From assembly GCF_014646215.1 (NCBI RefSeq), contig NZ_BMNA01000015.1:18210-82209 (forward strand): a stretch of 64,000 nucleotides of DNA, in the 5' to 3' direction. Numbering within the stretch: position 1 is the first letter of the stretch; each line of letters opens with the position of its first letter. Below the pieces are notes generated by a model. It saw only the letters and a list, made by a program, of their open reading frames with translations, did not search any database and had not been told where the DNA came from. The translations under genes were made by a program, and so were the position numbers. Positions 26,987 to 34,806 of this stretch are shown piece after piece. The DNA is from Nakamurella endophytica. GTDB taxonomy: Bacteria; Actinomycetota; Actinomycetes; Mycobacteriales; Nakamurellaceae.

Positions 26987-27207
26987 CGGCCACCCCGGAG
27001 CACGGCCACCGAACCGAGCAGCGCGAACACGCCTGTCGCGAGCCCGAGGATCAGCCAGCCCAACTCGTATGGGGAGCGTTCCGTGCGGGCGGCGCGACGG
27101 GCCGCGGCCGCCTCCCGCCGCGCCGCCCGCAACTGCCGCCGCAGCTTTGCTGCACGAGCGTCCTGGGTCGCCAGCACCGCGCCCAACCAGAAGCCGTTCT
27201 GCGTCAT
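26983..27207 (-). CDS. small one-TM protein, first gene of the conjugation operon
   Basis: A 74-aa protein that begins the leftward operon. Residues 16-45 are an Arg/Ala-rich helix (AAKLRRQLRAARREAAAARR). A C-terminal membrane segment (LGWLILGLATGVFALLGSVAVL) follows. It could be a tail-anchored adaptor that recruits the next gene product, the MinD-like ATPase, whose gene it overlaps by 4 bp. No family recognised. Confidence 0.55.
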   Translation of the reverse strand: MTQNGFWLGAVLATQDARAAKLRRQLRAARREAAAARRAARTERSPYELGWLILGLATGVFALLGSVAVLRGGR

Positions 27208-27480
27208 CGTCGCTCCGTCCTGTTGACCGACAGCTCGAACCGGTCCCGCTAACTGGCGTCAGCCAGGCAGCAACAGGAATAGCGTTGCTGTAGTTAAGCC
27301 AGTGCTGAGACCGTATGCGAGCCTCTGAACTGCCGTCAAGTCGCCTAGCCGTCCGGATAGCTGAAGCAAGGAGAACTCTGCTGTAGCTGTGCAGGGAGCT
27401 TCGCGGCTTCGCTACAGTGCGTAAACGCCGGCCGTTAGGGTGCCTTCCAACCCGAGTGCTTGGCCTTGGAGGTGTGCAGG
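27208..27480. promoter_or_regulatory. divergent control region of the T4SS operon and the Xre cassette
   Basis: The 273 bp separate two divergent operons. A 13-bp sequence shared with the relaxase upstream region lies at 27252-27264. Copies of GCTGTAG occur at 27287-27293 and 27380-27386, and the inverse GCTACAG at 27411-27417. The latter two form a 7-bp inverted repeat (CTGTAGC 27381-27387 / GCTACAG 27411-27417). The GCTACAG word recurs at the start of the ImmA/IrrE gene. These are candidate Xre operators that could control both cassette and transfer genes. Confidence 0.5.
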
Positions 27481-27939
27481 GTGGTGGAGCGAGAGGCCGG
27501 GATGCCGGGCCTTGCTACTCAGCTGAACCACCTCTTCGCCACCGTTCCGCGGCCCGGCACAAGCCAGCTGTGGAACAACGAGGACGCCGCGGCCGCCATG
27601 CGCGAGGCGGGAGTCAACATCTCCGCCGCCTACCTGAGCCAACTGCGGACGGGCAAACGCGACAACCCGTCAGCTCGTCACCTCGGCGCCCTTGCCCGAC
27701 TGTTCCGGGTCCCGGTGGACTACTTCTTCGACCCAGCAGTCAGCAAGCAGATCGACGCCGATCTTCGCCTACTCGTGGCCGTCAGAGACGCCAACGTCCA
27801 GGGCATCGCTCTGCGAGCCCACGGGCTGTCGGCTACCGGCCTGTCAGGCATCGCCGGAATGATCGAACACATCCGCCGCATGGAGCGCCTCGAAGACACC
27901 ACGAACCCCGATCAGCCTCCGCCGCCGTCGGAGCAGTAA
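27481..27939 (+). CDS. Xre-family transcriptional regulator
   Basis: A 152-aa protein from GTG 27481, eight bases after GGAGG (27468-27472). The HTH_3 domain spans about residues 25-80: LWNNEDAAAAMREAGVNISAAYLSQLRTGKRDNPSARHLGALARLFRVPVDYFF, ending in the classical VPVDYFFD signature. The C-terminal half is helical and could dimerise or bind the partner protease. It is followed after 60 bp by an ImmA/IrrE protease gene. This pairing usually means the protease cleaves or inactivates the repressor on stress. Candidate operators lie upstream. Confidence 0.88.
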   Translation: MVEREAGMPGLATQLNHLFATVPRPGTSQLWNNEDAAAAMREAGVNISAAYLSQLRTGKRDNPSARHLGALARLFRVPVDYFFDPAVSKQIDADLRLLVAVRDANVQGIALRAHGLSATGLSGIAGMIEHIRRMERLEDTTNPDQPPPPSEQ

Positions 27940-27999
27940 CCAGCCCCGACTCCGATCGCTACTGTGTGGGCTGAAGTACAGCAAGGGCGGAGGTGCTGC

Positions 28000-28521
28000 A
28001 TGCCAGCTACAGCACGACGGCGGATTCAAGCGGTCCTGACCCAGCTGCAGCCCCTCATCCCTACCCCCTGGGACATCACCGTCCTGGTGGACAGAATCGC
28101 GCAGCAACGACGCCGCCCGGTCACCCTCCAGAGCTGGGACTTCGGGACCTGGACCCAGCGAGACAGCAGTAGACCCACAGGACTGTGGATCCCCTCCGCC
28201 CGCGCCGACTGGATCTTCTACTCCGACACGGCAACGGCCATCTCCCGCGAGCAAACCATCGGCCACGAACTTGGCCACCTGCTCCTAGGGCACACCCCTC
28301 GCCTAGGTGACGCCCCTCCCGAGTTGCTCACGGCTCTCACACCAGCTCTGCCGCAGGACCTGGCCCGCGACATGCTCGCCATGGCCAGAACCGGCTACGA
28401 GAAGCAGGACGAGGCCCTGGTAGAGGAATTCGGCACCACGCTCATCCGATTCGGGGCCACACTCCAAACCCGCCAGGAGCCACAAGACGAACTCGGGCGA
28501 CTGACGGACTCACTACGGTGA
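28000..28521 (+). CDS. ImmA/IrrE-family metallopeptidase
   Basis: A 173-aa protein from ATG 28000, preceded by GGAGGTGC; the open frame from 27964 is not used because it lacks a ribosome-binding site. The zinc-binding motif HELGHLLLGH lies near residues 88-97, flanked by TISREQTIGHELGH, which is the ImmA/IrrE (COG2856) active site. The N-terminus is typical of short forms without an HTH. It probably cleaves the Xre regulator encoded 60 bp upstream. It overlaps the following membrane-protein gene at GTGA. Confidence 0.85.
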   Translation: MPATARRRIQAVLTQLQPLIPTPWDITVLVDRIAQQRRRPVTLQSWDFGTWTQRDSSRPTGLWIPSARADWIFYSDTATAISREQTIGHELGHLLLGHTPRLGDAPPELLTALTPALPQDLARDMLAMARTGYEKQDEALVEEFGTTLIRFGATLQTRQEPQDELGRLTDSLR

Positions 28522-29585
28522 CCTGGACAGCCATCGCTTTGCTGGCCGTGGCCTGCGCGTATCGACTGGTGCTAGTCCGGCGGCAACCCAACTGGGTCAA
28601 CATCAGCCACGCCATCGCCGTCATCGCCGCCGCAGTGGGCTTCGCCGCCGTCACCGCAGCTCCGCTCATCGACGCGGCGCTGGGCGCCAACGCCACCGAC
28701 CTCGTCGGCCACATGTTCGTCGTCATCGGCGCGGTGTCTGCCCAGATGCTGGTACTTGGGATTCGCGTCAGCCGACCGCCCGTCCGCGCCGCCGCTGCCG
28801 GCGTCGTCATCGCCTGCGTCGTTCTCGCCGTCATGGCGATCACCTTCGCCGCCGCTCCGATACACCAACGAGCGGTGCTCGACCTCGTCGTCGACCCCAA
28901 CTACGTGCAGCTGACATCCGTGGCCATCTACCGGGCCGTGTTCGAGGCCTACCTGGCCTACGTCCTGGTCGACATCGTCCGACTGTGCCGCCGCTACGCC
29001 GGCATCCCCGGCGACCTCGGCCGCCGGGCCAGTCTCGCCCTGCTCGGGTGGGGGTGCGTCATCAGCGTCGGCTACGCCGTCTTCAACATCGCCTACATCG
29101 TGATCCAACAAACCGCCCACCGCACCGTCCCGGTCCTGCACGATCTCGGCTCGCTCGCCGCCCGCATAGGACTGGGCATGCTCGCCATCGGCCTGCTCGT
29201 TCCTCAGCTACTACCCGCCACTCGACGATGGCTGACCACACTGGCCGGCATCCGCCGACTTGGACCGCTATGGCGGGCGGTCACCGCGCATGCGCCGGCT
29301 GCCACACTGCCCACCCCACTACCAATCACCCCGCGCCGGGCCGAGCTGCGCCACGACCGCCGCATCATCGAAGTCGCCGAAGGGCTGGCCATGATCGAAG
29401 CCGCTTCTAACCACGACGGCAGCGAGCAAGAAGCAACCACCAGACTGCGCCACCTAGCGGCCGATCCCACACTTGCGCAGCCACGCGACGCCGCCGCCGA
29501 GCGCGCCCGGATCCTGCAGCTGGCCACCGCCTACCGCAGCCGAATCCCGGCACCTATCGACGCGAGAGCCCGCTCACCACGATGA
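28518..29585 (+). CDS. DUF6545/MAB_1171c-like membrane protein
   Basis: A 355-aa protein overlapping both neighbours by 4 bp. About seven membrane segments lie in the first 230 residues (AIALLAVACAYRLVLV, AIAVIAAAVGFAAVTAAP, MFVVIGAVSAQMLVL, AAGVVIACVVLAVMAI, ALLGWGCVISVGYAVFNIAY, IGLGMLAIGLLVPQLLP). A cytosolic C-terminal domain with HDRRIIEVAEGLAMIE follows, the hallmark of DUF6545. Such proteins (often named MAB_1171c putative transporter) recur directly after Xre and ImmA/IrrE genes. The set may form a sensing unit with the membrane protein as sensor or effector; role not established. Confidence 0.75.
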   Translation: MTWTAIALLAVACAYRLVLVRRQPNWVNISHAIAVIAAAVGFAAVTAAPLIDAALGANATDLVGHMFVVIGAVSAQMLVLGIRVSRPPVRAAAAGVVIACVVLAVMAITFAAAPIHQRAVLDLVVDPNYVQLTSVAIYRAVFEAYLAYVLVDIVRLCRRYAGIPGDLGRRASLALLGWGCVISVGYAVFNIAYIVIQQTAHRTVPVLHDLGSLAARIGLGMLAIGLLVPQLLPATRRWLTTLAGIRRLGPLWRAVTAHAPAATLPTPLPITPRRAELRHDRRIIEVAEGLAMIEAASNHDGSEQEATTRLRHLAADPTLAQPRDAAAERARILQLATAYRSRIPAPIDARARSPR

Positions 29586-30190
29586 CCGGCACCACCACGC
29601 AGCAACCCACCAACGTCCGCCACTGGGCGGCGCGCATCATCACCGAAGTCGCCGCGCCCGCCGTGTGCGCTCTGGCCGCCCTGCTCGTAATCGTCATCCG
29701 CAATGCCAACACCACAACCGGCGCGGCATGGGGTGTCTTCGCCGCGACCTTCGTTGCGGTCATCCCCATGGGCTACATCGCCCACAGCGTCAAGAAGGGC
29801 AAGCTCAGCGACCACCACATCGCCGACCGCACCCAACGCCGCACACCACTGCTCATCGCCGCCGGTTCGGTCACCCTCGCCGTGATCGTCCTTGTCGTGG
29901 GTCACGCCCCTCGCGAGCTCACCGCCGTGGTCATCGCGATGCTCGGCGGCCTGCTCACCGTTATTGCGGTCACCCACTGGTGGAAGGTCTCAATCCACGC
30001 CGCGGTCGCCGGCGGCCTCGTCGCTGTCCTCGTCGCCCTGTTCGGCCCCTGGGCCATGTTCGCGGTACTCCTCGTCGCCGCCATTGGCTGGTCCCGCACC
30101 GTCCTGGGCGCCCACACCTGGCCACAGATCATCGCCGGAAGCATCCTCGGTGCCTTGATGACAGTCGCCCTGTTCATCCCGCTCCGCTAA
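29582..30190 (+). CDS. PAP2-superfamily-like membrane protein
   Basis: A 202-aa protein whose start overlaps the DUF6545 stop (ATGA). It has about six membrane segments. Conserved PAP2 landmarks are present in weakened form: KVSIHAAVAGG at the position of PSGH and GWSRTVLGAHTWPQIIAG at the position of SR-x5-H-x3-D. The His is kept but the Asp is replaced, so phosphatase activity is uncertain. The family hydrolyses lipid phosphates such as undecaprenyl pyrophosphate. As the last gene of the Xre/ImmA/DUF6545 cassette it may act as membrane effector. About 170 bp without a gene follow. Confidence 0.68.
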   Translation: MTGTTTQQPTNVRHWAARIITEVAAPAVCALAALLVIVIRNANTTTGAAWGVFAATFVAVIPMGYIAHSVKKGKLSDHHIADRTQRRTPLLIAAGSVTLAVIVLVVGHAPRELTAVVIAMLGGLLTVIAVTHWWKVSIHAAVAGGLVAVLVALFGPWAMFAVLLVAAIGWSRTVLGAHTWPQIIAGSILGALMTVALFIPLR

Positions 30191-30365
30191 CCGCGACGCT
30201 CGCCCCGGAGTAGCGCCTCCCACCGTGCCCTCGCGGCGACGGCCGCGACGTCGAGCGGCATCTGCGGTGTCGTCACGACGACGGCAGCGCTTCGTCGAGC
30301 TGCATCCATTGATGCCCCGAAGCTCGGGCGTGTCGTGCGACAAATCAATGCATTGGGCTGACAGC

Positions 30366-30623
30366 ATGCAACCCATGCCAGCAGTCGCAGGTCGGCGCAT
30401 CAGGCGCAGCACTCGAGCCGGAGGACGCCTCCTCCAGGGACACGTCGACGCAGACGTGCACCGCAAGGCGAACGACGCCGCAGACGCGGCCGGGGTCTCC
30501 CTCGGTCTCTACCTCGAAGAGCTGATCCGGCGAGACGAGGTCGACGCCCAAGGCTGCCCGCTCTGGCTCACGCCTCGAACCCAGCACGAAGGGCAGGACG
30601 AGCTCCCGCTCAAGACCGCGTAA
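30366..30623 (+). CDS. small RHH-type DNA-binding protein
   Basis: An 85-aa protein. ATG 30366 is preferred over the distant 30225 start because the intervening residues are Arg/Ser low complexity; ATG 30375 is an alternative. The core GRLLQGHVDADVHRKANDAADAAGVSLGLYLEELIRRD has the ribbon-helix-helix layout: a beta strand, then D-x-D-V-x-R-K helix and a helix with YLEELI. It could be a copy-control, plasmid-stability or antitoxin-type regulator. No toxin partner is adjacent, but the replication gene follows after 220 bp with a hairpin between. Confidence 0.55.
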   Translation: MQPMPAVAGRRIRRSTRAGGRLLQGHVDADVHRKANDAADAAGVSLGLYLEELIRRDEVDAQGCPLWLTPRTQHEGQDELPLKTA

Positions 30624-30662
30624 GGCAGTAACCGGGCCGCAACCGTGGCCTGGACAGCACGA

Positions 30663-30710
30663 AGCCCCACACCCTGAAGATCAGTTTGGCCGCTGAACGG
30701 GTGCGGGGCT
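30663..30710 (+). terminator. long GC-rich hairpin between RHH gene and rep
   Basis: AGCCCCACACCC (30663-30674) pairs with GGGTGCGGGGCT (30699-30710) with one G-T-type mismatch and a 24-nt loop. It lies 40 bp after the RHH stop and 137 bp before the replication gene, so it could terminate the former or form part of rep leader control. No T-run follows. Confidence 0.5.
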
Positions 30711-30846
30711 CCGTCGAACTACGAGGAGAAGTCTACATGCCGACCCCCGCGCGGGGGTACCGGTCTCGGGCCGCCATCTTGGCGTGTCTTGATGCCGTTG
30801 CATCGTCCCCGCCGACATCTGCGAGTAGCCGCCGCTTCACCGTCCG

Positions 30847-32799
30847 GTGAGCGGTCCGGCGGCCCGCCGCGGCCGCCGCGCACACGCCGTCCCCCCGCCC
30901 ACAGGGTGGGCGTTGACGGCTGCGTTGTCGCCGCGCCGATCTGTGCGGGTGGCGTCGGTCGACGCGCAAGGCCGGGTGGAGAACCGCTATCCGTCCACCG
31001 CGCCGGTGTCGGGCGCGGAGCCGGTGGTGCCGTGGGCGGTGTATCTGACCGATGCCCGTGGCCGGTTCCGGCTGTTGGGGTTCGATCTGGACGCCAAGGC
31101 CGGCCCGGTGGAGTCGGATCTGGCCAGGTTGCGCCAGCTGCTGGGCCGGGCCGGTGTGCCGCATGTGGTGTGCCGGTCCGGGCCGGGCGGCGGCCGGCAT
31201 GTGTGGGCCGCGGTGGGCGAGCCGGTGCCAGCGCCGGTGGTGGCCCGGCTGGCCCGCGGACTGCGGCAGCTGCTGCCCAGCTTGGACGTCAGCGCCCTGC
31301 TGAACCCGGCCACCGGTGCGCTGCGCCCCCCAGGGGCTCCGCACCGCCTCGGTGGGCGCAGCGAAATCTTGGCCGGCGACGTGTCGGCGCTGCTGTCCCC
31401 GACCGCCGGCGTCCACGCCGTACTGACACTTGCCGGCCTGGTCGGCGACCCACCACCCCGGTCCACCGCCACGACCGATGGGGCGATGCCGGTCGGCCGG
31501 GACGAGCACGGCCATCCACACTTGCTCGGTGACCGGCGGCCGCTGCCGCCAGCCGCGCAAGCGGCCCTGACGAGTCCGTTGCCGGCCGAGGCGGATGCCA
31601 GCCGGGTGTTGTTCACGGTGCTGTGCGGGGCCGCCCGGGCTCGTTGGCGCCGCGCCGACCTGGACGTCCACGTTGCGGCGGCGGCGGGGTTGGAGCATGT
31701 CCGGACTCGCCGGCACGGCCCCCTGCGCGTCGCACGCGATCAGCGGGTTCAGCGGGAGGTGCTGGACCGGAACTGGCGCCGGGCGGTCGCCTGGATCGCC
31801 GCGCACCCGACCGACCCGACCGACACGGCCGGCGCCGACCCGACGTGGTTGCCGCGCTGTACCGCTGTCACCGATGCGGTCGCCGGGGTGCAGCGCCGCG
31901 CGGACGCCTCCCCCGGCCGCTGGGCCACCGGGGGCGGGCCGGCCGATCGGCGGGTGCTGGACGTGCTGTGCCTGCTGCAGCTGGACGCCGTCCGCCCCGA
32001 CGGCGTGGAGGCCGACATCCGCCGGCTATCCCAGCTGACCGGCCTGGGCCGGGACACCGCCCGGATCGCTTTGCTGCGCCTTGCCGCCGACGGCTGGATC
32101 GTCCAGGTCCGCCCCGCCGAGGGAGTCCACGCCGCCCACTGGACCATCCACACCAGCCCGCCCACGTTGTCCACACCAGAAGTGACCTCAGGTCGGTCAC
32201 AAGCGGACACGCGCCCCGACCGCCACCTCCCCCTCGATGTCCCTGCTGCTCGCAACGCCTGGCGTTCCCACCTACGGCACCGCACCACCGCTGTTGCCCA
32301 CGACGTGTTCACCGCCAACCACGGGTTGGCGCATCACTGCGCCCGCACCTACCAAGCCCTCACCACCGCAGAAGAGAGCCCCAGGATCCTGGCCGACCGG
32401 CTCGGCTACACCCTGCCCCGCACCCTGGCCTACCTCGAACGGCTACACCGCCACCGGCTCGCCCGCACCGACCCGGCCGGGCACTGGCTGCGACCGGGCC
32501 GGGACCAACGCGATGCTGCCGCTACTGCGATCGGCGCCGCGGGAGTGCTGGCGGCGCGGACGGTGCGGCACGAGACCGAACGCACCGCGTGGGCGTGGTG
32601 GCTGGACGAGCTGGCCTGGCGGCGCCTGTCCCCCGCCCGCCGCCGCCGCACCCCCGGCGCCGACCAAGCGGCATTACCTCTTCCGGAGCTGCCGGCGCCG
32701 CGTCGGCGCCACGGCCCGCACCCCGTGCACCGCGGCCGCGCCGACTATGCCGCCGCCCTGGCCCACCTGCGTAACGAACTACACCGCCAGGCCAGCTGA
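30847..32799 (+). CDS. replication initiation protein with AEP-primase-like domain
   Basis: A 650-aa protein from GTG 30847. Residues about 78-86 (LGFDLDAKAG) and 108-122 (RSGPGGGRHVWAAVG) form the catalytic acid pair (D-x-D) and the SGPGGGRHVW motif of archaeo-eukaryotic-type primases in plasmid Rep proteins. A middle helical region and a winged-helix segment (IRRLSQLTGLGRDTARIALLRLAADGWI near 390-417) would bind the origin. A second HTH-like segment (RILADRLGYTLPRTLAYLERL) lies near 514-534. It probably primes and starts replication. The origin may lie in the flanking gaps 30624-30846 or 32800-33029. Confidence 0.72.
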   Translation: MSGPAARRGRRAHAVPPPTGWALTAALSPRRSVRVASVDAQGRVENRYPSTAPVSGAEPVVPWAVYLTDARGRFRLLGFDLDAKAGPVESDLARLRQLLGRAGVPHVVCRSGPGGGRHVWAAVGEPVPAPVVARLARGLRQLLPSLDVSALLNPATGALRPPGAPHRLGGRSEILAGDVSALLSPTAGVHAVLTLAGLVGDPPPRSTATTDGAMPVGRDEHGHPHLLGDRRPLPPAAQAALTSPLPAEADASRVLFTVLCGAARARWRRADLDVHVAAAAGLEHVRTRRHGPLRVARDQRVQREVLDRNWRRAVAWIAAHPTDPTDTAGADPTWLPRCTAVTDAVAGVQRRADASPGRWATGGGPADRRVLDVLCLLQLDAVRPDGVEADIRRLSQLTGLGRDTARIALLRLAADGWIVQVRPAEGVHAAHWTIHTSPPTLSTPEVTSGRSQADTRPDRHLPLDVPAARNAWRSHLRHRTTAVAHDVFTANHGLAHHCARTYQALTTAEESPRILADRLGYTLPRTLAYLERLHRHRLARTDPAGHWLRPGRDQRDAAATAIGAAGVLAARTVRHETERTAWAWWLDELAWRRLSPARRRRTPGADQAALPLPELPAPRRRHGPHPVHRGRADYAAALAHLRNELHRQAS

Positions 32800-33029
32800 A
32801 CAGATCGGACACCGGTCCAGGCGTATCGTCGGCGGTCTTACCGCCCGCCACGAGTAAGCCCACCGTGACTCGGCCGGGACGGAAGCGTTCGGGTTGGTCC
32901 AACCGTCTTGGATAGTCGACGAAGTTGTTCTCTGGTGTGTTGACACCGCACTGCAGCATGACGTGGGTGCCGGGGCCTCGAACCTCCCGGCGGCTGCCTG
33001 TCACCCGTGTGGAGTGCATCCTCACCGTC

Positions 33030-33069
33030 CGGTGGTGCCGCCGCGATAACTCCGCAGGCGGCACCACCG
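33030..33069 (-). terminator. perfect 13-bp stem hairpin terminator
   Basis: CGGTGGTGCCGCC (33030-33042) and GGCGGCACCACCG (33057-33069) pair perfectly over 13 bp with a 14-nt loop. It sits just past the stop of the leftward gene at 33078 and between convergent genes, so it can serve both directions. It is the strongest terminator-like structure in the window. Confidence 0.75.
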
Positions 33070-33077
33070 ACCAGGGA

Positions 33078-33608
33078 TCAGGAGTTGATGAACCGGCTGC
33101 AGGCGTTCCAGACCTGTTGTGCGTACCAGCGCATCATCGGGCCTGACACGCCCGGGATGATCGATCGGTTGATGTTGAGCAGCGCGTTGAACGCGATCCG
33201 GGTTCCGATCTCAGCAGCGAAGTAGATGGCCACGCCGAGCGGAACTCCGGCCCCCACGATGCACTGGGTGTAGTCCCAGGTGCGCCCCCAGAATGACGCC
33301 GGCAGGATCGTTGCCGCCCGACGTCGATCTGCCAGGCCGGACTGCATCACCGCCGCCGGCGCGGCGACCTTGTTCTCCGCGTCTCTGACAGCGCCTTGAC
33401 GGATCACCGGGTTGATCACGAAGTCTTCGATCCCGGTGGAGGTCGTGGTGCTGACCTCGTGGGCCACAGTGGGCTGTCCGACCGCCTCGGTCGACGTTGC
33501 CACTTGGCCCAAGCCGCACACAAGCGCGCTGCTTACCAACACGCCGGTCCCGGTCATCAGCACTCGAGTGCCGAGCCCGGGCCGATCCACTTCTTTGACG
33601 ACCGACAT
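33078..33608 (-). CDS. secreted or membrane protein, unknown
   Basis: A 176-aa protein. A basic start (MSVVKEVDRPGLGTRV) is followed by LMTGTGVLVSSALVCGLGQV, which reads as a signal peptide. The C-terminal third contains a hydrophobic stretch (IVGAGVPLGVAIYFAAEIG) between two Cys (TQCIVGAG and WNACSRFINS), with Trp near both. The pattern, a leader plus a hydrophobic amphipathic C-terminus, is reminiscent of secreted membrane-active peptides, but no bacteriocin family is recognised and no immunity gene is adjacent. A strong hairpin follows. Divergent from the gene at 33809 with 200 bp between. Confidence 0.55.
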   Translation of the reverse strand: MSVVKEVDRPGLGTRVLMTGTGVLVSSALVCGLGQVATSTEAVGQPTVAHEVSTTTSTGIEDFVINPVIRQGAVRDAENKVAAPAAVMQSGLADRRRAATILPASFWGRTWDYTQCIVGAGVPLGVAIYFAAEIGTRIAFNALLNINRSIIPGVSGPMMRWYAQQVWNACSRFINS

Positions 33609-33808
33609 CGGTCGCTCCTTCCAGGTAGGTGCCCCAGGTGGGCCGTGCCGTCGGTCTTGCGCTGACCGGCAGGCTCAACCAATCAAGGCGTGTGACCGGG
33701 GACCACACCTTGACGGGTAGAAGCAGGAAGAGGCCCGCGGTGCGAGAGATTTGCCGAGTCTGCGGGGCCAGCTGGTGTCTCGCATGTCGGTAGCTCAAGC
33801 TGTGCAGC

Positions 33809-34771
33809 GTGAGCATCCCCGAGGACGAGTCCGGCGCCCAACCCAACGTCGGACATGACCCCCTAGTCTTTGAGCCGGGCGACTCAGCCACGCGGATCGT
33901 CGAGGAGTGGCTGGAGCGGCCCGCGCTGCGACTACTGGTCGAGCGATTCGGTGGGACGTGGCCGAGCAAAGGCGGCGTCGTACACCGACTGGAAGCGCTG
34001 CACGAGTTCAGCGTCGTGTGGGATCGGCGCCAGGGTGCGAGCCGGCTTCACATCGTGGAGGCCGTCGAGGGTGCTGAGCTTGCCGATCTTGTCCTGAAGG
34101 CCGCGCAGGAACTTGGCCTAGTGGTGCAACCCCCGTTACAACGCCGAAGCTACGACTGGGCATTCGTACTTGGTGGTCTAGCTACGGGCTGCCTGTCCCG
34201 CGTCCAGGCTCTGTCCGCCCTCATAACGGCCGGCACCAGAGTCGACGGTGTTGCGCTTCTTGGTTCCTTCCGACAGCTGCAAGACGAAGAACTGGCTACG
34301 TTGTCCGACGAGTCATTTGAAGCGTTAACAGAGGTCGTCACGCTCCAGGCAGCGTCCGACCGATGGCTACACACTGCCGACTGGGCAGAACAGCTTACCG
34401 GGAATTTGGTGAGCGATCCACGCCGGGCGTCCTTTCGGGCTTCGGCTGAAGGGATGCACGGCCTGAACGTTCATGCGTTCGCCTCTGCTTCGAGTGAGCC
34501 CCAGAAGCGTGCTGCAAATACCGCGGATACGTACCACACGGCAGTTGCCGAGCTTTCCCCTGGCTCCGGAGCGCACATACTCCTGGTCACATCCAGGATC
34601 TATCGATATCAATGGCTGGACGCCATCCGTGTTCTCGGTCGGCCGTGCGAGCTATCCATTGAGCTGTACGGCACAGAGTCGGGAGCTAACAGCCGGCGAT
34701 CCTTCGGACCGAGCTGGTACTTGCAAGAGCTGCGCTCGATGATTACTAGCAGCCTGGCGGTCCTGAGGTAA
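33809..34771 (+). CDS. unrecognised protein, faint DUF218/YdcF-like pattern
   Basis: A 320-aa protein from GTG 33809. After an acidic start, the segment YDWAFVLGGLATGCLSRVQ…GVALLGSFRQLQDEEL and later GAHILLVTSRIYRYQWLDA resemble the order of DUF218 (YdcF/SanA) proteins: a VLGG start, a LLGS turn and a LLVTS-x(2-3)-Y block. No signal or membrane segment is present, unlike SanA. It is probably in one unit with the 786-aa gene that starts 36 bp later. GC is lower than in the conjugation genes. A nucleotide-processing or sensing role beside a large partner is a hypothesis only. Confidence 0.5.
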   Translation: MSIPEDESGAQPNVGHDPLVFEPGDSATRIVEEWLERPALRLLVERFGGTWPSKGGVVHRLEALHEFSVVWDRRQGASRLHIVEAVEGAELADLVLKAAQELGLVVQPPLQRRSYDWAFVLGGLATGCLSRVQALSALITAGTRVDGVALLGSFRQLQDEELATLSDESFEALTEVVTLQAASDRWLHTADWAEQLTGNLVSDPRRASFRASAEGMHGLNVHAFASASSEPQKRAANTADTYHTAVAELSPGSGAHILLVTSRIYRYQWLDAIRVLGRPCELSIELYGTESGANSRRSFGPSWYLQELRSMITSSLAVLR

Positions 34772-34806
34772 CCCATGCCGGCGCGACGGTCATACTAGGG
34801 AATTAC

